From an uncultured Pelagibacteraceae bacterium (GTDB lineage: Bacteria; Pseudomonadota; Alphaproteobacteria; Pelagibacterales; AG-422-B15), in assembly GCA_902527075.1 (NCBI GenBank), contig CABZNM010000005.1, positions 1 through 52,074 of the forward strand: DNA of 52,074 bases, read 5' to 3'. Positions 44,516 to 52,074 of this stretch are shown here, in pieces. Made by a program: the position numbers and the translations under genes. Position 1 is the stretch's first letter. Each line of letters starts with the position of its first letter. The notes under the pieces were generated by a model. That model saw only the letters and a program-made list of their open reading frames with translations. It was not told the DNA's origin and ran no database searches.

Positions 44516-46520
44516 CAGCTGCTCTTCCTTTAAGGGCTACTATCCCTTTTGGTCTAAATTGTATAAATAAAATAATAAAGATGATCATATAAGTTTGCGC
44601 TGCGAGAGTATTAGATGGATTGAACCATTCTATAAATTTTTGAAGGAACCCAATTAGTGAGGCTCCCGCTAATGTGCCCCATATGTTGCCCACTCCTCCA
44701 ACAACCACTGTCATAAAGCTCTGAACTATATATTCAGACCCAAGCTCAGATGTAACTTTAGAAAAAAGTCCAATAGCAATTCCTGCAATTCCTGCAATTC
44801 CTGAACCAAAGCCAAAAGTTAACATATTTATTCTTTCAGGATTAATTCCCATATTGGAGGCCATCACTGGATTTTGGGTCACTGCACGAGTCTCCAATCC
44901 AAGTCTGGTACGATTCATTACAAAGAGCAACAAACCCAGAAATATTAGACTCAAAATAAATATGGCAATTCTTATATAACTGATCGATAGATCGTCGCTG
45001 AGACTGAGCGATCCATCAAGCCACGATGGAGATGTAAGTGGTCTTGCTTGTGTTCCAAAAATATTCTTTGCAATTTGTTGTAATGCAATGCTGATACCGA
45101 AAGTGGCCAGTAATGTATCAAGTGGTTTACGATACAAATGACGTATAACGAGTCTTTCCATAATCACTCCAGCAATAAATGTAATTATAAATGCGAGGGG
45201 AAGTGCAACTAAAAGTGATAGTGTATGATTACTTATAAATTGTTGAACAACATACCCCGTATAGGCTCCCATCATGATAAATTCACCATGAGCCATATTA
45301 ATTACTCTCATTACACCAAAAGTAATCGCTAAACCAATTGCTCCAAGAAAATAGATTGACGCAAGACTTAAACCGTCAATAAATAAATCAATATATTTGT
45401 AGATTTGAACTCTAAAATTTATACTAGCTAGAGTATTTAAGGCGGCATTTGTTACGTCAGAAGAAGTATCATTGTAAACCGAATAAAATATAAATTTGTT
45501 AACTTCTTCATTAATTTTATTTTCAGAAATAAAAGGAGGTGCTAAATTATTTACAACTAATTTATTATACGCAGCAATTCGAGATTGTTCATTGTCTAAT
45601 GAACTAATAGAATATCCTCCAACGGTATCTCCGATAATATTTTGTTCCAATATCTTCTTTAATTCTTCTGGAGTAATTCTTTTTTTATAAACTAGATTAT
45701 CAGCATATAATTTGTCATATGCATCATTAATTGATATCTCAACATCTTCATTAAAAAAATTAGTTGTACTCGATGTTCCATTACTATTTTTGATAGTAAA
45801 GCCAGGCACAATTATTCTGGCAATGTTTTTATTTTCAGGAAGAGAGAAGCCGACTTTCACTTCAGAAGAATTGAGGAGTTGATTTAGAGAGGCCCTTATC
45901 TCGATTGCAGTATCACCTTTAAAAGACTCAATTATTTCTAATTTTTTTTCATTCGAGTCAGAGTACTTAATGATTGCAAACTTTAGCAATCGATCAATAG
46001 CAGTTTTTAGTTCTGCATCTGACTCATTTATGTAAGCATCTTGTAACACTGCCAAATGTTCAGGCTGGATGTTTCTTTTTAAGCTATCTAAGCTTTTTCT
46101 TCGTACATTAATATCTGAATTAGAAATCTGGTATTTTACTAAAAGAGAGTCTATTTTTGCTCTTACTCCACTATTGGGTTTAATTTTTTTAATTTCTTTT
46201 TTGCTGTAATTGCCAATCCTAGTAAGACCATCAATTTCTAAGGCATCAAATGACTCATTACTTTCATTAACTATAACTACTTGTTTAGTATCTTTTATAT
46301 AGTAGAGACTCTTCGATTTCCAGAGTTCTAAAAATCTTGAAACAATTTCATCATCAAAGCTTTGTATGTCTCTTATTATAGAGTCAACAGTTTTTGCTGA
46401 ACTCTTAATTATATTTTCTGAATTTTCTATTAAGAATATGTTAAAATCATCATGGTGAGCAACTGCTGGTAAATTTATAAAAAAAGCATACAGAAGAATT
46501 ATATAAAATTTTATTTTCAT
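44508..46520 (-). CDS. urtB: Urea ABC transporter permease UrtB with an unusually long periplasmic N-terminus
   Basis: This is the LivH-type permease. The C-terminal 300 residues hold the membrane domain, with GVMRVINMAHGEFIMMGAYTGYVVQ and VVGGVGNIWGTLAGASLIGFLQKF. The N-terminus has a signal peptide (about 1-21) and a long soluble region. Proteobacterial UrtB proteins usually have about 200 residues ahead of the membrane domain and total about 530; here about 365 precede it and the total is 670. The extra roughly 140 residues lie around 215-355. Its ATG is only 6 bases from a strong hairpin between urtA and urtB, with no obvious ribosome site. Confidence 0.93.
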   Translation of the reverse strand: MKIKFYIILLYAFFINLPAVAHHDDFNIFLIENSENIIKSSAKTVDSIIRDIQSFDDEIVSRFLELWKSKSLYYIKDTKQVVIVNESNESFDALEIDGLTRIGNYSKKEIKKIKPNSGVRAKIDSLLVKYQISNSDINVRRKSLDSLKRNIQPEHLAVLQDAYINESDAELKTAIDRLLKFAIIKYSDSNEKKLEIIESFKGDTAIEIRASLNQLLNSSEVKVGFSLPENKNIARIIVPGFTIKNSNGTSSTTNFFNEDVEISINDAYDKLYADNLVYKKRITPEELKKILEQNIIGDTVGGYSISSLDNEQSRIAAYNKLVVNNLAPPFISENKINEEVNKFIFYSVYNDTSSDVTNAALNTLASINFRVQIYKYIDLFIDGLSLASIYFLGAIGLAITFGVMRVINMAHGEFIMMGAYTGYVVQQFISNHTLSLLVALPLAFIITFIAGVIMERLVIRHLYRKPLDTLLATFGISIALQQIAKNIFGTQARPLTSPSWLDGSLSLSDDLSISYIRIAIFILSLIFLGLLLFVMNRTRLGLETRAVTQNPVMASNMGINPERINMLTFGFGSGIAGIAGIAIGLFSKVTSELGSEYIVQSFMTVVVGGVGNIWGTLAGASLIGFLQKFIEWFNPSNTLAAQTYMIIFIILFIQFRPKGIVALKGRAADD

Positions 46521-46526
46521 AATTTA

Positions 46527-46567
46527 AAAACGCCATAAAGAATATAAACTATTCCTTACGGCGTTTT
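46527..46567 (-). terminator. Intrinsic terminator/attenuator between urtA and urtB
   Basis: On the minus strand 18 bases (from AAAACGCC) pair with the matching downstream arm around a five-base loop, and a run of T follows. Two positions are G-U on the minus-strand RNA but A-C mismatches on the plus-strand RNA, so the structure is selected in the urtA-to-urtB transcript. It would end part of the transcription after urtA, giving more binding protein than permease. Confidence 0.85.
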
Positions 46568-46581
46568 ATAGGGGGTTAAAA

Positions 46582-47847
46582 TTAGTAGTTAGACTTTAAC
46601 TGAACACAACTGCTGGTCGAAGTATTATACATCCCACATCCTAAGCTTTGCCAATCTGATGTTAAAACAGCTGACTCTGCTAAGTGATCTGTCCATGCAT
46701 CTCCTGGAACCTCAGTCGTTTGGCTAATTATATCAAACTGACCATCTTCAAGGATCTCACCAATTAAAACAGGTTTAGAGAGATGATGATTTGGAAGCAT
46801 TTCAGCAGTTCCACCTGTGAGATTTGGAACTGTAATTCCGTACATAGCTTCTCTAACTGCATCTACATCAGTACTTCCAGCTTTTTCCACTGCTTTAACA
46901 TACATGTTAAATCCAATCACGTGTGCTTCCATCGGGTCATTGGTAACTCTTTCTGGTCCCATAGTGCTTTTCCAGTTTTTGATAAATGCTGTATTTAAGT
47001 CGGACTCCGCTGATTGAAAATAATTCCACGCAGCTAGGTGGCCAACTAGGTTTGTTGTATCAAGTCCGGATAATTCCTCTTCACCAACTGAGAACGCAAC
47101 AACTGGTATGTCTTCAGCGTTCACACCTGCAGCTGCAAGTTCTTTATAAAATCCAATGTTTGCATCACCGTTAATAGTTGAAATAACACCTACCTTCTTT
47201 CCATCAGCCCCAAGTGCTACAACATCAGCAACAATTTTCGACCAATCCGAGTGACCAAAGGGTGTATAATTTACAAAAATATCAGACTCAGGAATTCCTT
47301 TATCAATTAAATATTGATTTAGAATTTTGTTTGTTGTTCTAGGATAAACGTAGTCCGTTCCAAGTAATGCGAATTTTTCAATACCTAATTCTTCTAGATA
47401 GTAATCAGTAGCTGGTATAGCTTGTTGGTTTGGAGCAGCTCCGGTATAAAATACATTTTTTGAGCTTTCTTCACCTTCATATTGAACTGGATAAAAAAGT
47501 AATCCGTTAAGTTCTTCAATTACGGGTAATACAGATTTTCTAGACACAGAAGTCCAGCAGCCAAACATTACATCAACATCATTGACAGTTATTAGTTCTC
47601 GAGCTTTTTCGGCAAAAAGTGGCCAATCTGAAGCAGGATCAACAACTACTGCCTCCAGTTTTTTTCCAAGAATACCGCCCTTTTCATTTTGTTCATCAAT
47701 CAACATTAGCATTGTATCTTTTAATGTAGTCTCTGAGATTGCCATCGTACCCGATAGCGAGTGTAATATGCCAACTTTGATGGTATCTGCATACGCAGTG
47801 ATACTAAAAAAGAAAAATGACATAACAACTATTATTTTCTTGATCAT
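46582..47847 (-). CDS. urtA: Urea ABC transporter substrate-binding protein UrtA
   Basis: This periplasmic urea receptor has 421 residues. The ATG at 47845-47847 is chosen because AAAGGA lies seven bases upstream and a normal signal peptide follows (MIKKIIVVMSFFFFSITAYA). The mature protein begins DTIKVGILHSLSGTMAISE, the UrtA/AmiC fold signature. GCWTSVSRKSVLPVIEELNGLLFYPVQYEGEESS and YVYPRTTN are UrtA-specific. It is first of urtABCDE and separated from urtB by a terminator-like hairpin. Confidence 0.96.
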   Translation of the reverse strand: MIKKIIVVMSFFFFSITAYADTIKVGILHSLSGTMAISETTLKDTMLMLIDEQNEKGGILGKKLEAVVVDPASDWPLFAEKARELITVNDVDVMFGCWTSVSRKSVLPVIEELNGLLFYPVQYEGEESSKNVFYTGAAPNQQAIPATDYYLEELGIEKFALLGTDYVYPRTTNKILNQYLIDKGIPESDIFVNYTPFGHSDWSKIVADVVALGADGKKVGVISTINGDANIGFYKELAAAGVNAEDIPVVAFSVGEEELSGLDTTNLVGHLAAWNYFQSAESDLNTAFIKNWKSTMGPERVTNDPMEAHVIGFNMYVKAVEKAGSTDVDAVREAMYGITVPNLTGGTAEMLPNHHLSKPVLIGEILEDGQFDIISQTTEVPGDAWTDHLAESAVLTSDWQSLGCGMYNTSTSSCVQLKSNY

Positions 47848-48003
47848 TATTCGTCCTTTCATTTTTTTAACTGTTACATAATTTCTTAAAAAAATTAGTG
47901 ATACGAATCTTTACACTTGCCAATATGACATCTTCAAAAAAAAAAATTAAACATAATTTTTATATTACAAAATAGTATCTGTAATTTTAGTGATAAAAAT
48001 AAA

Positions 48004-48042
48004 TGACAATTATTTGTCAACTTGAAATTAAAACACTATGAT
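48004..48042 (+). promoter_or_regulatory. ureD promoter with overlapping palindrome
   Basis: TTGTCA (48014-48019) and TATGAT (48037-48042) are 17 bases apart. The -35 is the right arm of TGACAA-TTAT-TTGTCA (48004-48019), a perfect 6-4-6 palindrome that could bind a repressor or activator. The -10 ends 6 bases before the preferred ureD ATG at 48049, so transcription would begin at or next to the start codon. The rest of the urtA-ureD gap (47848-48003) is AT-rich, and I see no further clear elements in it. Confidence 0.6.
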
Positions 48043-48048
48043 AATTTT

Positions 48049-48846
48049 ATGAATGTAAATCTTCAAAAATCTTTAGGCACAATTGATGTAGAGTTTATAA
48101 ATAATGATGTTGAAAAATTATATCAGCAAGGATGCCTTAAAGCTTTACTACCTCAATCCTACTCTAGTTTGTCTCAACTAGTTTTAGTTAATACTTCTGG
48201 AGGCGTAACGAGTGGGGATAAGTTTAGTACCAATATAGACTTACACAATACACATATGCTCACTACCAGTCAGGCTGCTGAGAAGGTATATAGTGGATAT
48301 GGAGATGCGGCTGAACTTAAATATACAATTAACATTGATAACAGTAATCTTTTTTGGATACCAAATGAAACAATCCTCTTTGATAACTGCAACCTAAGAC
48401 GACAAATTGATATCAATCTTTTAAATAATTCAAATTTATTTTTTTGTGAAACTGTTGTTTATGGAAGATCAGCAATGAATGAAACGATTGAAAAAGGTTA
48501 CTACTCTGATCGATGGAAAATATTTAATGATAATAAAATTGCTCATCATGAAATCAATGGCTTTGAAGATAATATAAAAAGAATGCGGGAAAATAAATTT
48601 ATGCTTAATGATAATATTGCAGTTAATACAATAATAATACTCGGTTCAGAGATGAATAAATTTTATACTATATTAAAGGATAATATTCATGATGAAAAAA
48701 GTGTAACTACTGGTATTTCAGAGTGGGATGGTAAGATAGTAATAAGGAGTATTTCATCTAATAACTATTATTTAAAAAAATTAACAAAAACTATCGTGTC
48801 AATCATGATGAATGATAAAATTCCTTACCTGTGGGGTGCTGCGTGA
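48049..48846 (+). CDS. ureD: Urease accessory protein UreD
   Basis: UreD (UreH) is a scaffold that binds apo-urease and recruits UreF and UreG for nickel insertion. The 265 residues contain [32 protein letters not shown], the family core, and AAEKVYSG. I start at the ATG 48049; a TTG at 48022 would lie upstream of the -10 and is unlikely. The stop overlaps the ureA GTG by four bases. Confidence 0.93.
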   Translation: MNVNLQKSLGTIDVEFINNDVEKLYQQGCLKALLPQSYSSLSQLVLVNTSGGVTSGDKFSTNIDLHNTHMLTTSQAAEKVYSGYGDAAELKYTINIDNSNLFWIPNETILFDNCNLRRQIDINLLNNSNLFFCETVVYGRSAMNETIEKGYYSDRWKIFNDNKIAHHEINGFEDNIKRMRENKFMLNDNIAVNTIIILGSEMNKFYTILKDNIHDEKSVTTGISEWDGKIVIRSISSNNYYLKKLTKTIVSIMMNDKIPYLWGAA

Positions 48847-49145
48847 AGCTTTCTCCAAGAGAGATTGATAAAATGATGGTCAGCATGGCTGCAATAGTTG
48901 CTCGAAAGAGGTTAGACCGTGGTGTTAAATTAAATTACCCTGAAGCCGTATCAATTATTTCTGATTATGTTGTTGAAGGTGCAAGGGATGGCAAATCTGT
49001 AGCTGAACTAATGGAAAGTGCAGCACATGTATTAAAAAAAGATGACTGTATGGACGGAGTTGCTGAAATGATTGCCGAAGTACAGACAGAAGCAACTTTT
49101 CCAGATGGAACAAAGTTAGTCACGGTACATAAACCCATTAGGTAA
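48843..49145 (+). CDS. ureA: Urease gamma subunit
   Basis: This is the structural gamma subunit, 100 residues. The start is the GTG at 48843 (giving [13 protein letters not shown] as in other UreA), which overlaps the ure[25 protein letters not shown] and [21 protein letters not shown] are hallmarks. ureB follows after 7 bases. Confidence 0.97.
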   Translation: MKLSPREIDKMMVSMAAIVARKRLDRGVKLNYPEAVSIISDYVVEGARDGKSVAELMESAAHVLKKDDCMDGVAEMIAEVQTEATFPDGTKLVTVHKPIR

Positions 49146-49152
49146 GAATTAT

Positions 49153-49458
49153 ATGATTCCAGGAGAAATAATTACAAGAGACAGTGATATAATTTTAAAT
49201 AAAGATTTAGCGAGCTTTACAATGAAAGTCTCCAATACTGGTGATCGGCCAATTCAAGTCGGTAGCCACTATCACTTTGGCGAAGCAAATGAAAGTCTTG
49301 AATTCGATAGAAAGAAAGCCTTAGGCATGAGACTAAATATTTCATCTGGAACCGCAGTAAGGTTTGAACCAGGGCAAACAAGAGATGTTGAACTTATTGA
49401 AATACAGGGACTAAAAAAATTATTTGGATTTAATAAAAAAGTCATGGGAAAAATTTAA
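49153..49458 (+). CDS. ureB: Urease beta subunit
   Basis: This is the structural beta subunit, 101 residues. Its start [13 protein letters not shown] and core [26 protein letters not shown] are nearly invariant, and the end [15 protein letters not shown]... is typical. Its stop overlaps the ureC ATG by one base. Confidence 0.97.
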   Translation: MIPGEIITRDSDIILNKDLASFTMKVSNTGDRPIQVGSHYHFGEANESLEFDRKKALGMRLNISSGTAVRFEPGQTRDVELIEIQGLKKLFGFNKKVMGKI

Positions 49459-51164
49459 TGAAAAATATTCCAAGACAATCTTATGCAGCTATGTATGGTC
49501 CCACAACAGGTGATAAGGTAAGGTTAGCTGATACTGAACTTTTCATAGAGGTTGAAAAAGACCTCACAGTCTATGGTGAGGAAGTCAAGTTTGGTGGTGG
49601 CAAAGTTATTCGCGATGGCATGGGACAGTCTCAGGTTTCAAGAAGTGATGGAGCTGTAGACACAGTTATTACTAATGCTCTAATACTAGATGTCACAGGG
49701 ATATTTAAAGCAGATATTGGACTAAAGAACGGAAATATTGATCATATTGGAAAAGCTGGTAACCCTGATACACAACCCGGTGTGGATATTATAATTGGTC
49801 CAGGTACTGAAGTTATTGCAGGTGAAGGCAAAATTGTAACGGCGGGCGGCTTTGACAGTCATATACATTTTATATGTCCTCAGCAAATTGATGACGCCTT
49901 ACATTCTGGCATTACTACGATGCTGGGTGGAGGTACTGGACCAGCACATGGAACACTGGCAACTACTTGCACGCCGGGGCCATGGCACATCGGCAGGATG
50001 CTTCAATCATCGGATGCTTTCTCAATGAATTTAGCTTATGCAGGCAAAGGAAATTCTTCAATGCCTCATGGTTTAGAGGAACAAGTTCTTGGTGGAGCAG
50101 CTGCTCTCAAACTTCATGAGGACTGGGGCTCAACTCCCGGTGCAATTGATAATTGTTTAAGTGTTGCTGATAAATTCGACGTTCAGGTCATGATACATAC
50201 TGATACGCTCAATGAAAGCGGCTTTGTAGAAAATACAATTAATGCAATTAATAAAAGAACCATTCATACATTTCATACTGAAGGTGCAGGAGGTGGACAC
50301 GCACCTGATATAATAAAAATTTGTGGTGAACCCTATGTTTTGCCTTCTTCAACTAATCCAACACGGCCATATACTGTTAATACTGTTGAAGAGCATTTAG
50401 ATATGTTGATGGTTTGCCATCACCTTGATAAATCAATACCTGAAGACGTAGCATTTGCTGAGAGTAGAATACGCAGAGAGACAATGGCTGCTGAGGACAT
50501 TTTACACGATATGGGTGCTTTCTCAATTATTGCATCTGACAGTCAAGCTATGGGACGTGTTGGTGAGGTTATTATTAGAACATGGCAAACCGCTCATAAA
50601 ATGAAAGTACAACGAGGTAGACTATCTGAAGAGCAAGGCGATAATGATAATTTAAGAGTTAAACGTTACCTTGCAAAATATACAATAAACCCGTCAATTG
50701 CTCATGGAATTTCTTCCTATGTTGGCAGTCTCGAAAAAAATAAAAGAGCCGATATCGTTATTTGGGACCCAGCTTTTTTTGGTGTTAAGCCTGAGATTAT
50801 AATCATGGGTGGGAGTATTACCTGCGCTCAAATGGGCGATCCAAACGCATCGATTCCAACACCCCAACCTGTGTATACCCGCCCAATGTTTGGAAGTTAT
50901 GGACGATCACTTGAAAACTCATCGGTAACTTTTGTCAGTAAGAGTTCACTTGGGGCAGGCAGCCTTGATCATCTCAATATACAAAAAAGCCTATTGCCAG
51001 TAAGCAATACAAGGACAATTTCAAAAAAAGATATGGTTTTAAACGATGTATGCCCAACTATAGACGTAAATCCTGAAACATATGAGGTTAGAGCAGATGG
51101 AGAAATTATAACATGTGAACCAGCGAAAGAACTGCCAATGGCACAAAGATATTTTATGTACTGA
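49458..51164 (+). CDS. ureC: Urease alpha (catalytic) subunit
   Basis: This is the nickel-dependent catalytic subunit, which splits urea to ammonia and carbamate. It has 568 residues, the normal length. Nickel and catalytic residues are all visible: HIHFICPQQ (two His ligands), LKLHEDWG with the carbamylated Lys, [10 protein letters not shown] and [13 protein letters not shown] with His ligands, the flap MVCHHLD with Cys and catalytic His, and [12 protein letters not shown] with the Asp ligand. It therefore looks fully active. It lies between ureB and ureE. Confidence 0.99.
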   Translation: MKNIPRQSYAAMYGPTTGDKVRLADTELFIEVEKDLTVYGEEVKFGGGKVIRDGMGQSQVSRSDGAVDTVITNALILDVTGIFKADIGLKNGNIDHIGKAGNPDTQPGVDIIIGPGTEVIAGEGKIVTAGGFDSHIHFICPQQIDDALHSGITTMLGGGTGPAHGTLATTCTPGPWHIGRMLQSSDAFSMNLAYAGKGNSSMPHGLEEQVLGGAAALKLHEDWGSTPGAIDNCLSVADKFDVQVMIHTDTLNESGFVENTINAINKRTIHTFHTEGAGGGHAPDIIKICGEPYVLPSSTNPTRPYTVNTVEEHLDMLMVCHHLDKSIPEDVAFAESRIRRETMAAEDILHDMGAFSIIASDSQAMGRVGEVIIRTWQTAHKMKVQRGRLSEEQGDNDNLRVKRYLAKYTINPSIAHGISSYVGSLEKNKRADIVIWDPAFFGVKPEIIIMGGSITCAQMGDPNASIPTPQPVYTRPMFGSYGRSLENSSVTFVSKSSLGAGSLDHLNIQKSLLPVSNTRTISKKDMVLNDVCPTIDVNPETYEVRADGEIITCEPAKELPMAQRYFMY

Positions 51165-51166
51165 CT

Positions 51167-51610
51167 ATGGAAATTTGTAATTCAATATTAAGCAACTATG
51201 ATTTCTCTGAAGAGTTAGATACAATTTCGCTATCTTATGAGGAGAGATTCATGCGACGCAAAAAATTAGTTTCTGACAAAGGCCACGAATTTCTTGTTGA
51301 TCTTGAAGAGATGAAATCAGTCTTGAGTAATCAAGCTTTCAAACTTGAGAGTGGAAAATTAATTACCATAAAATCAAAAAAAGAAAATTTAATTGAGATC
51401 AAGTCAGAAAATTTGAATAAATTGATATGGCATATTGGAAATAGACATATCCCCTGTCAGATTGAAGCTACAAGAATTCTAATACAAAGCGACCATATCA
51501 TTGAGGATATGGTGAAAAGACTTGGGGGGCAGACAAAATCTGTGGTTGAACAATTTAATCCTGAAGGGGGGGCTTATGGCATGGGGAGAACGCATGGTCA
51601 CAAGCATTAA
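51167..51610 (+). CDS. ureE: Urease accessory protein UreE
   Basis: UreE is the nickel metallochaperone. The 147 residues have the two-domain layout: the N-domain with LSYEERFMRRKKLVSDKGHEFLVDL and the C-domain with WHIGNRHIPCQIE, which carries the central nickel-binding His. The tail GRTHGHKH is a short His-rich end. It is two bases after ureC, and ureF begins inside its 3' end. Confidence 0.94.
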   Translation: MEICNSILSNYDFSEELDTISLSYEERFMRRKKLVSDKGHEFLVDLEEMKSVLSNQAFKLESGKLITIKSKKENLIEIKSENLNKLIWHIGNRHIPCQIEATRILIQSDHIIEDMVKRLGGQTKSVVEQFNPEGGAYGMGRTHGHKH

Positions 51611-52074
51611 CGATAAAAACTTATCAGATTTAAAATCTCATCAAATTTTACATCTTTGGTTTTCGTCATCGTTTCCTATTGGTTCGTACGCATATTCGCA
51701 TGGTCTTGAGGCTATAATTGATGACAGGCTTATCAATAATAAAAATGATGTCTTAGAATTTATCAAGAGTATTCTCTTTGAGGGAACATGCAGAAATGAG
51801 TATATCTTTATCAAGGCTGTCTATGGCGGAATTGACATAAATGATTTAGTACTTGCAAGCTGCGCATCCAAGGAACGTCAACTTGAAACACTTAAAATGG
51901 GAGATGCCTTCAGAAAAATTATGTCTGAAAGTTGGAACTATACAATTGATAATGAGACCGCTTTTCCAGTCTGTATTGCTCAAGCAGGAATTAAATTTCA
52001 TATTGCCTTTGATGATTTGGTAGATTTTTATATTCAGTCATTCATCTCAAACTTAATTAATATGTGTGTTAAAC
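51594..52074 (+). CDS. ureF: Urease accessory protein UreF (3' part beyond window)
   Basis: UreF works with UreD and UreG in urease activation. The first 160 codons are visible. LHLWFSSSFPIGSYAYSHGLE near residues 19-39 is the family signature. The ATG at 51594 overlaps the ureE end by 17 bases and has GGGGAG five bases upstream; an in-frame ATG at 51576 with AAGGGGG before it is an alternative. The gene continues past the window edge; ureG is expected after it. Confidence 0.92.
   Translation, partial: MVTSINDKNLSDLKSHQILHLWFSSSFPIGSYAYSHGLEAIIDDRLINNKNDVLEFIKSILFEGTCRNEYIFIKAVYGGIDINDLVLASCASKERQLETLKMGDAFRKIMSESWNYTIDNETAFPVCIAQAGIKFHIAFDDLVDFYIQSFISNLINMCVK

Noticed and set aside
47900..47950. 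TGGCA on the minus strand upstream of urtA as a sigma-54 promoter
   Set aside because: There is no GC element at the required spacing, so it does not fit the -24/-12 consensus.

Overview
The window is a gene-dense, AT-rich stretch from a streamlined, probably marine, alphaproteobacterium. Three things point there. First, the run murA - DUF2948 - hisD - infA - maf is typical of Alphaproteobacteria, as is lspA next to a DUF3035 (BamF-like) lipoprotein. Second, the tRNA-His has A73 and no encoded G-1, and it sits 1.4 kb from a HisRS of the matching divergent type. Third, intergenic gaps are short, coding overlaps are frequent, and a full urea import and urease locus is present. I see no insertion sequence, prophage, integrase or CRISPR array.

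Layout. 1-6904 (minus): start of a probable glucose-6-phosphate isomerase gene, SbmA/BacA-type transporter, BamF-like lipoprotein, lspA, ileS, ribF and a class IIA HAD phosphatase. 6956-9906 (plus): an SDR oxidoreductase, then groES-groEL behind a clear promoter and before a bidirectional terminator. 9905-13128 (minus): hisG(short)-hisZ-hisS. 13365-14564 (plus): an MFS transporter whose 3' end runs into an opposite-strand tRNA-His, followed by tRNA-Phe. 14773-19750 (minus): an unknown CxxC protein, maf (non-ATG start), infA, hisD, DUF2948, murA, dcd and two very small genes. 19848-24816 (minus): a four-gene catabolic operon of Rieske oxygenase, aldehyde dehydrogenase, M20 amidohydrolase and a creatinase/ectoine-hydrolase-like M24 protein.

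24876-27465 (plus): a DUF3604 protein and a beta-carbonic anhydrase. 27474-33774 is a zinc-acquisition island. It holds znuA (minus) divergent from znuC-znuB-zur, then a second system: a His-rich DUF2796 (ZrgA-like) protein, ABC ATPase, FtsX-type permease, DUF3299 protein and a 40-residue membrane protein. Matching 7-1-7 palindromes, probable Zur boxes, precede both units. 33817-35504: an ABC-2 exporter pair. 35603-39278: a membrane-lipid or oxidative-stress group (FAD oxidoreductase, DUF1365, CFA-synthase-like methyltransferase, CIA30 protein). 39305-39706: a secreted SNase-like nuclease.

39723-39796 holds a perfectly folding cloverleaf with a GGT (Thr) anticodon and an encoded CCA end, but abnormal D and T loops; it is the most unusual single object here. 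39838-41877: oligopeptidase B. 41869-47847 (minus): urtABCDE with a minus-strand-specific hairpin between urtA and urtB. 48049 to the end (plus): ureD, A, B, C, E and the start of ureF, from a promoter placed so that the ureD message may be leaderless. Together the last 10 kb import urea and hydrolyse it to ammonia and CO2.
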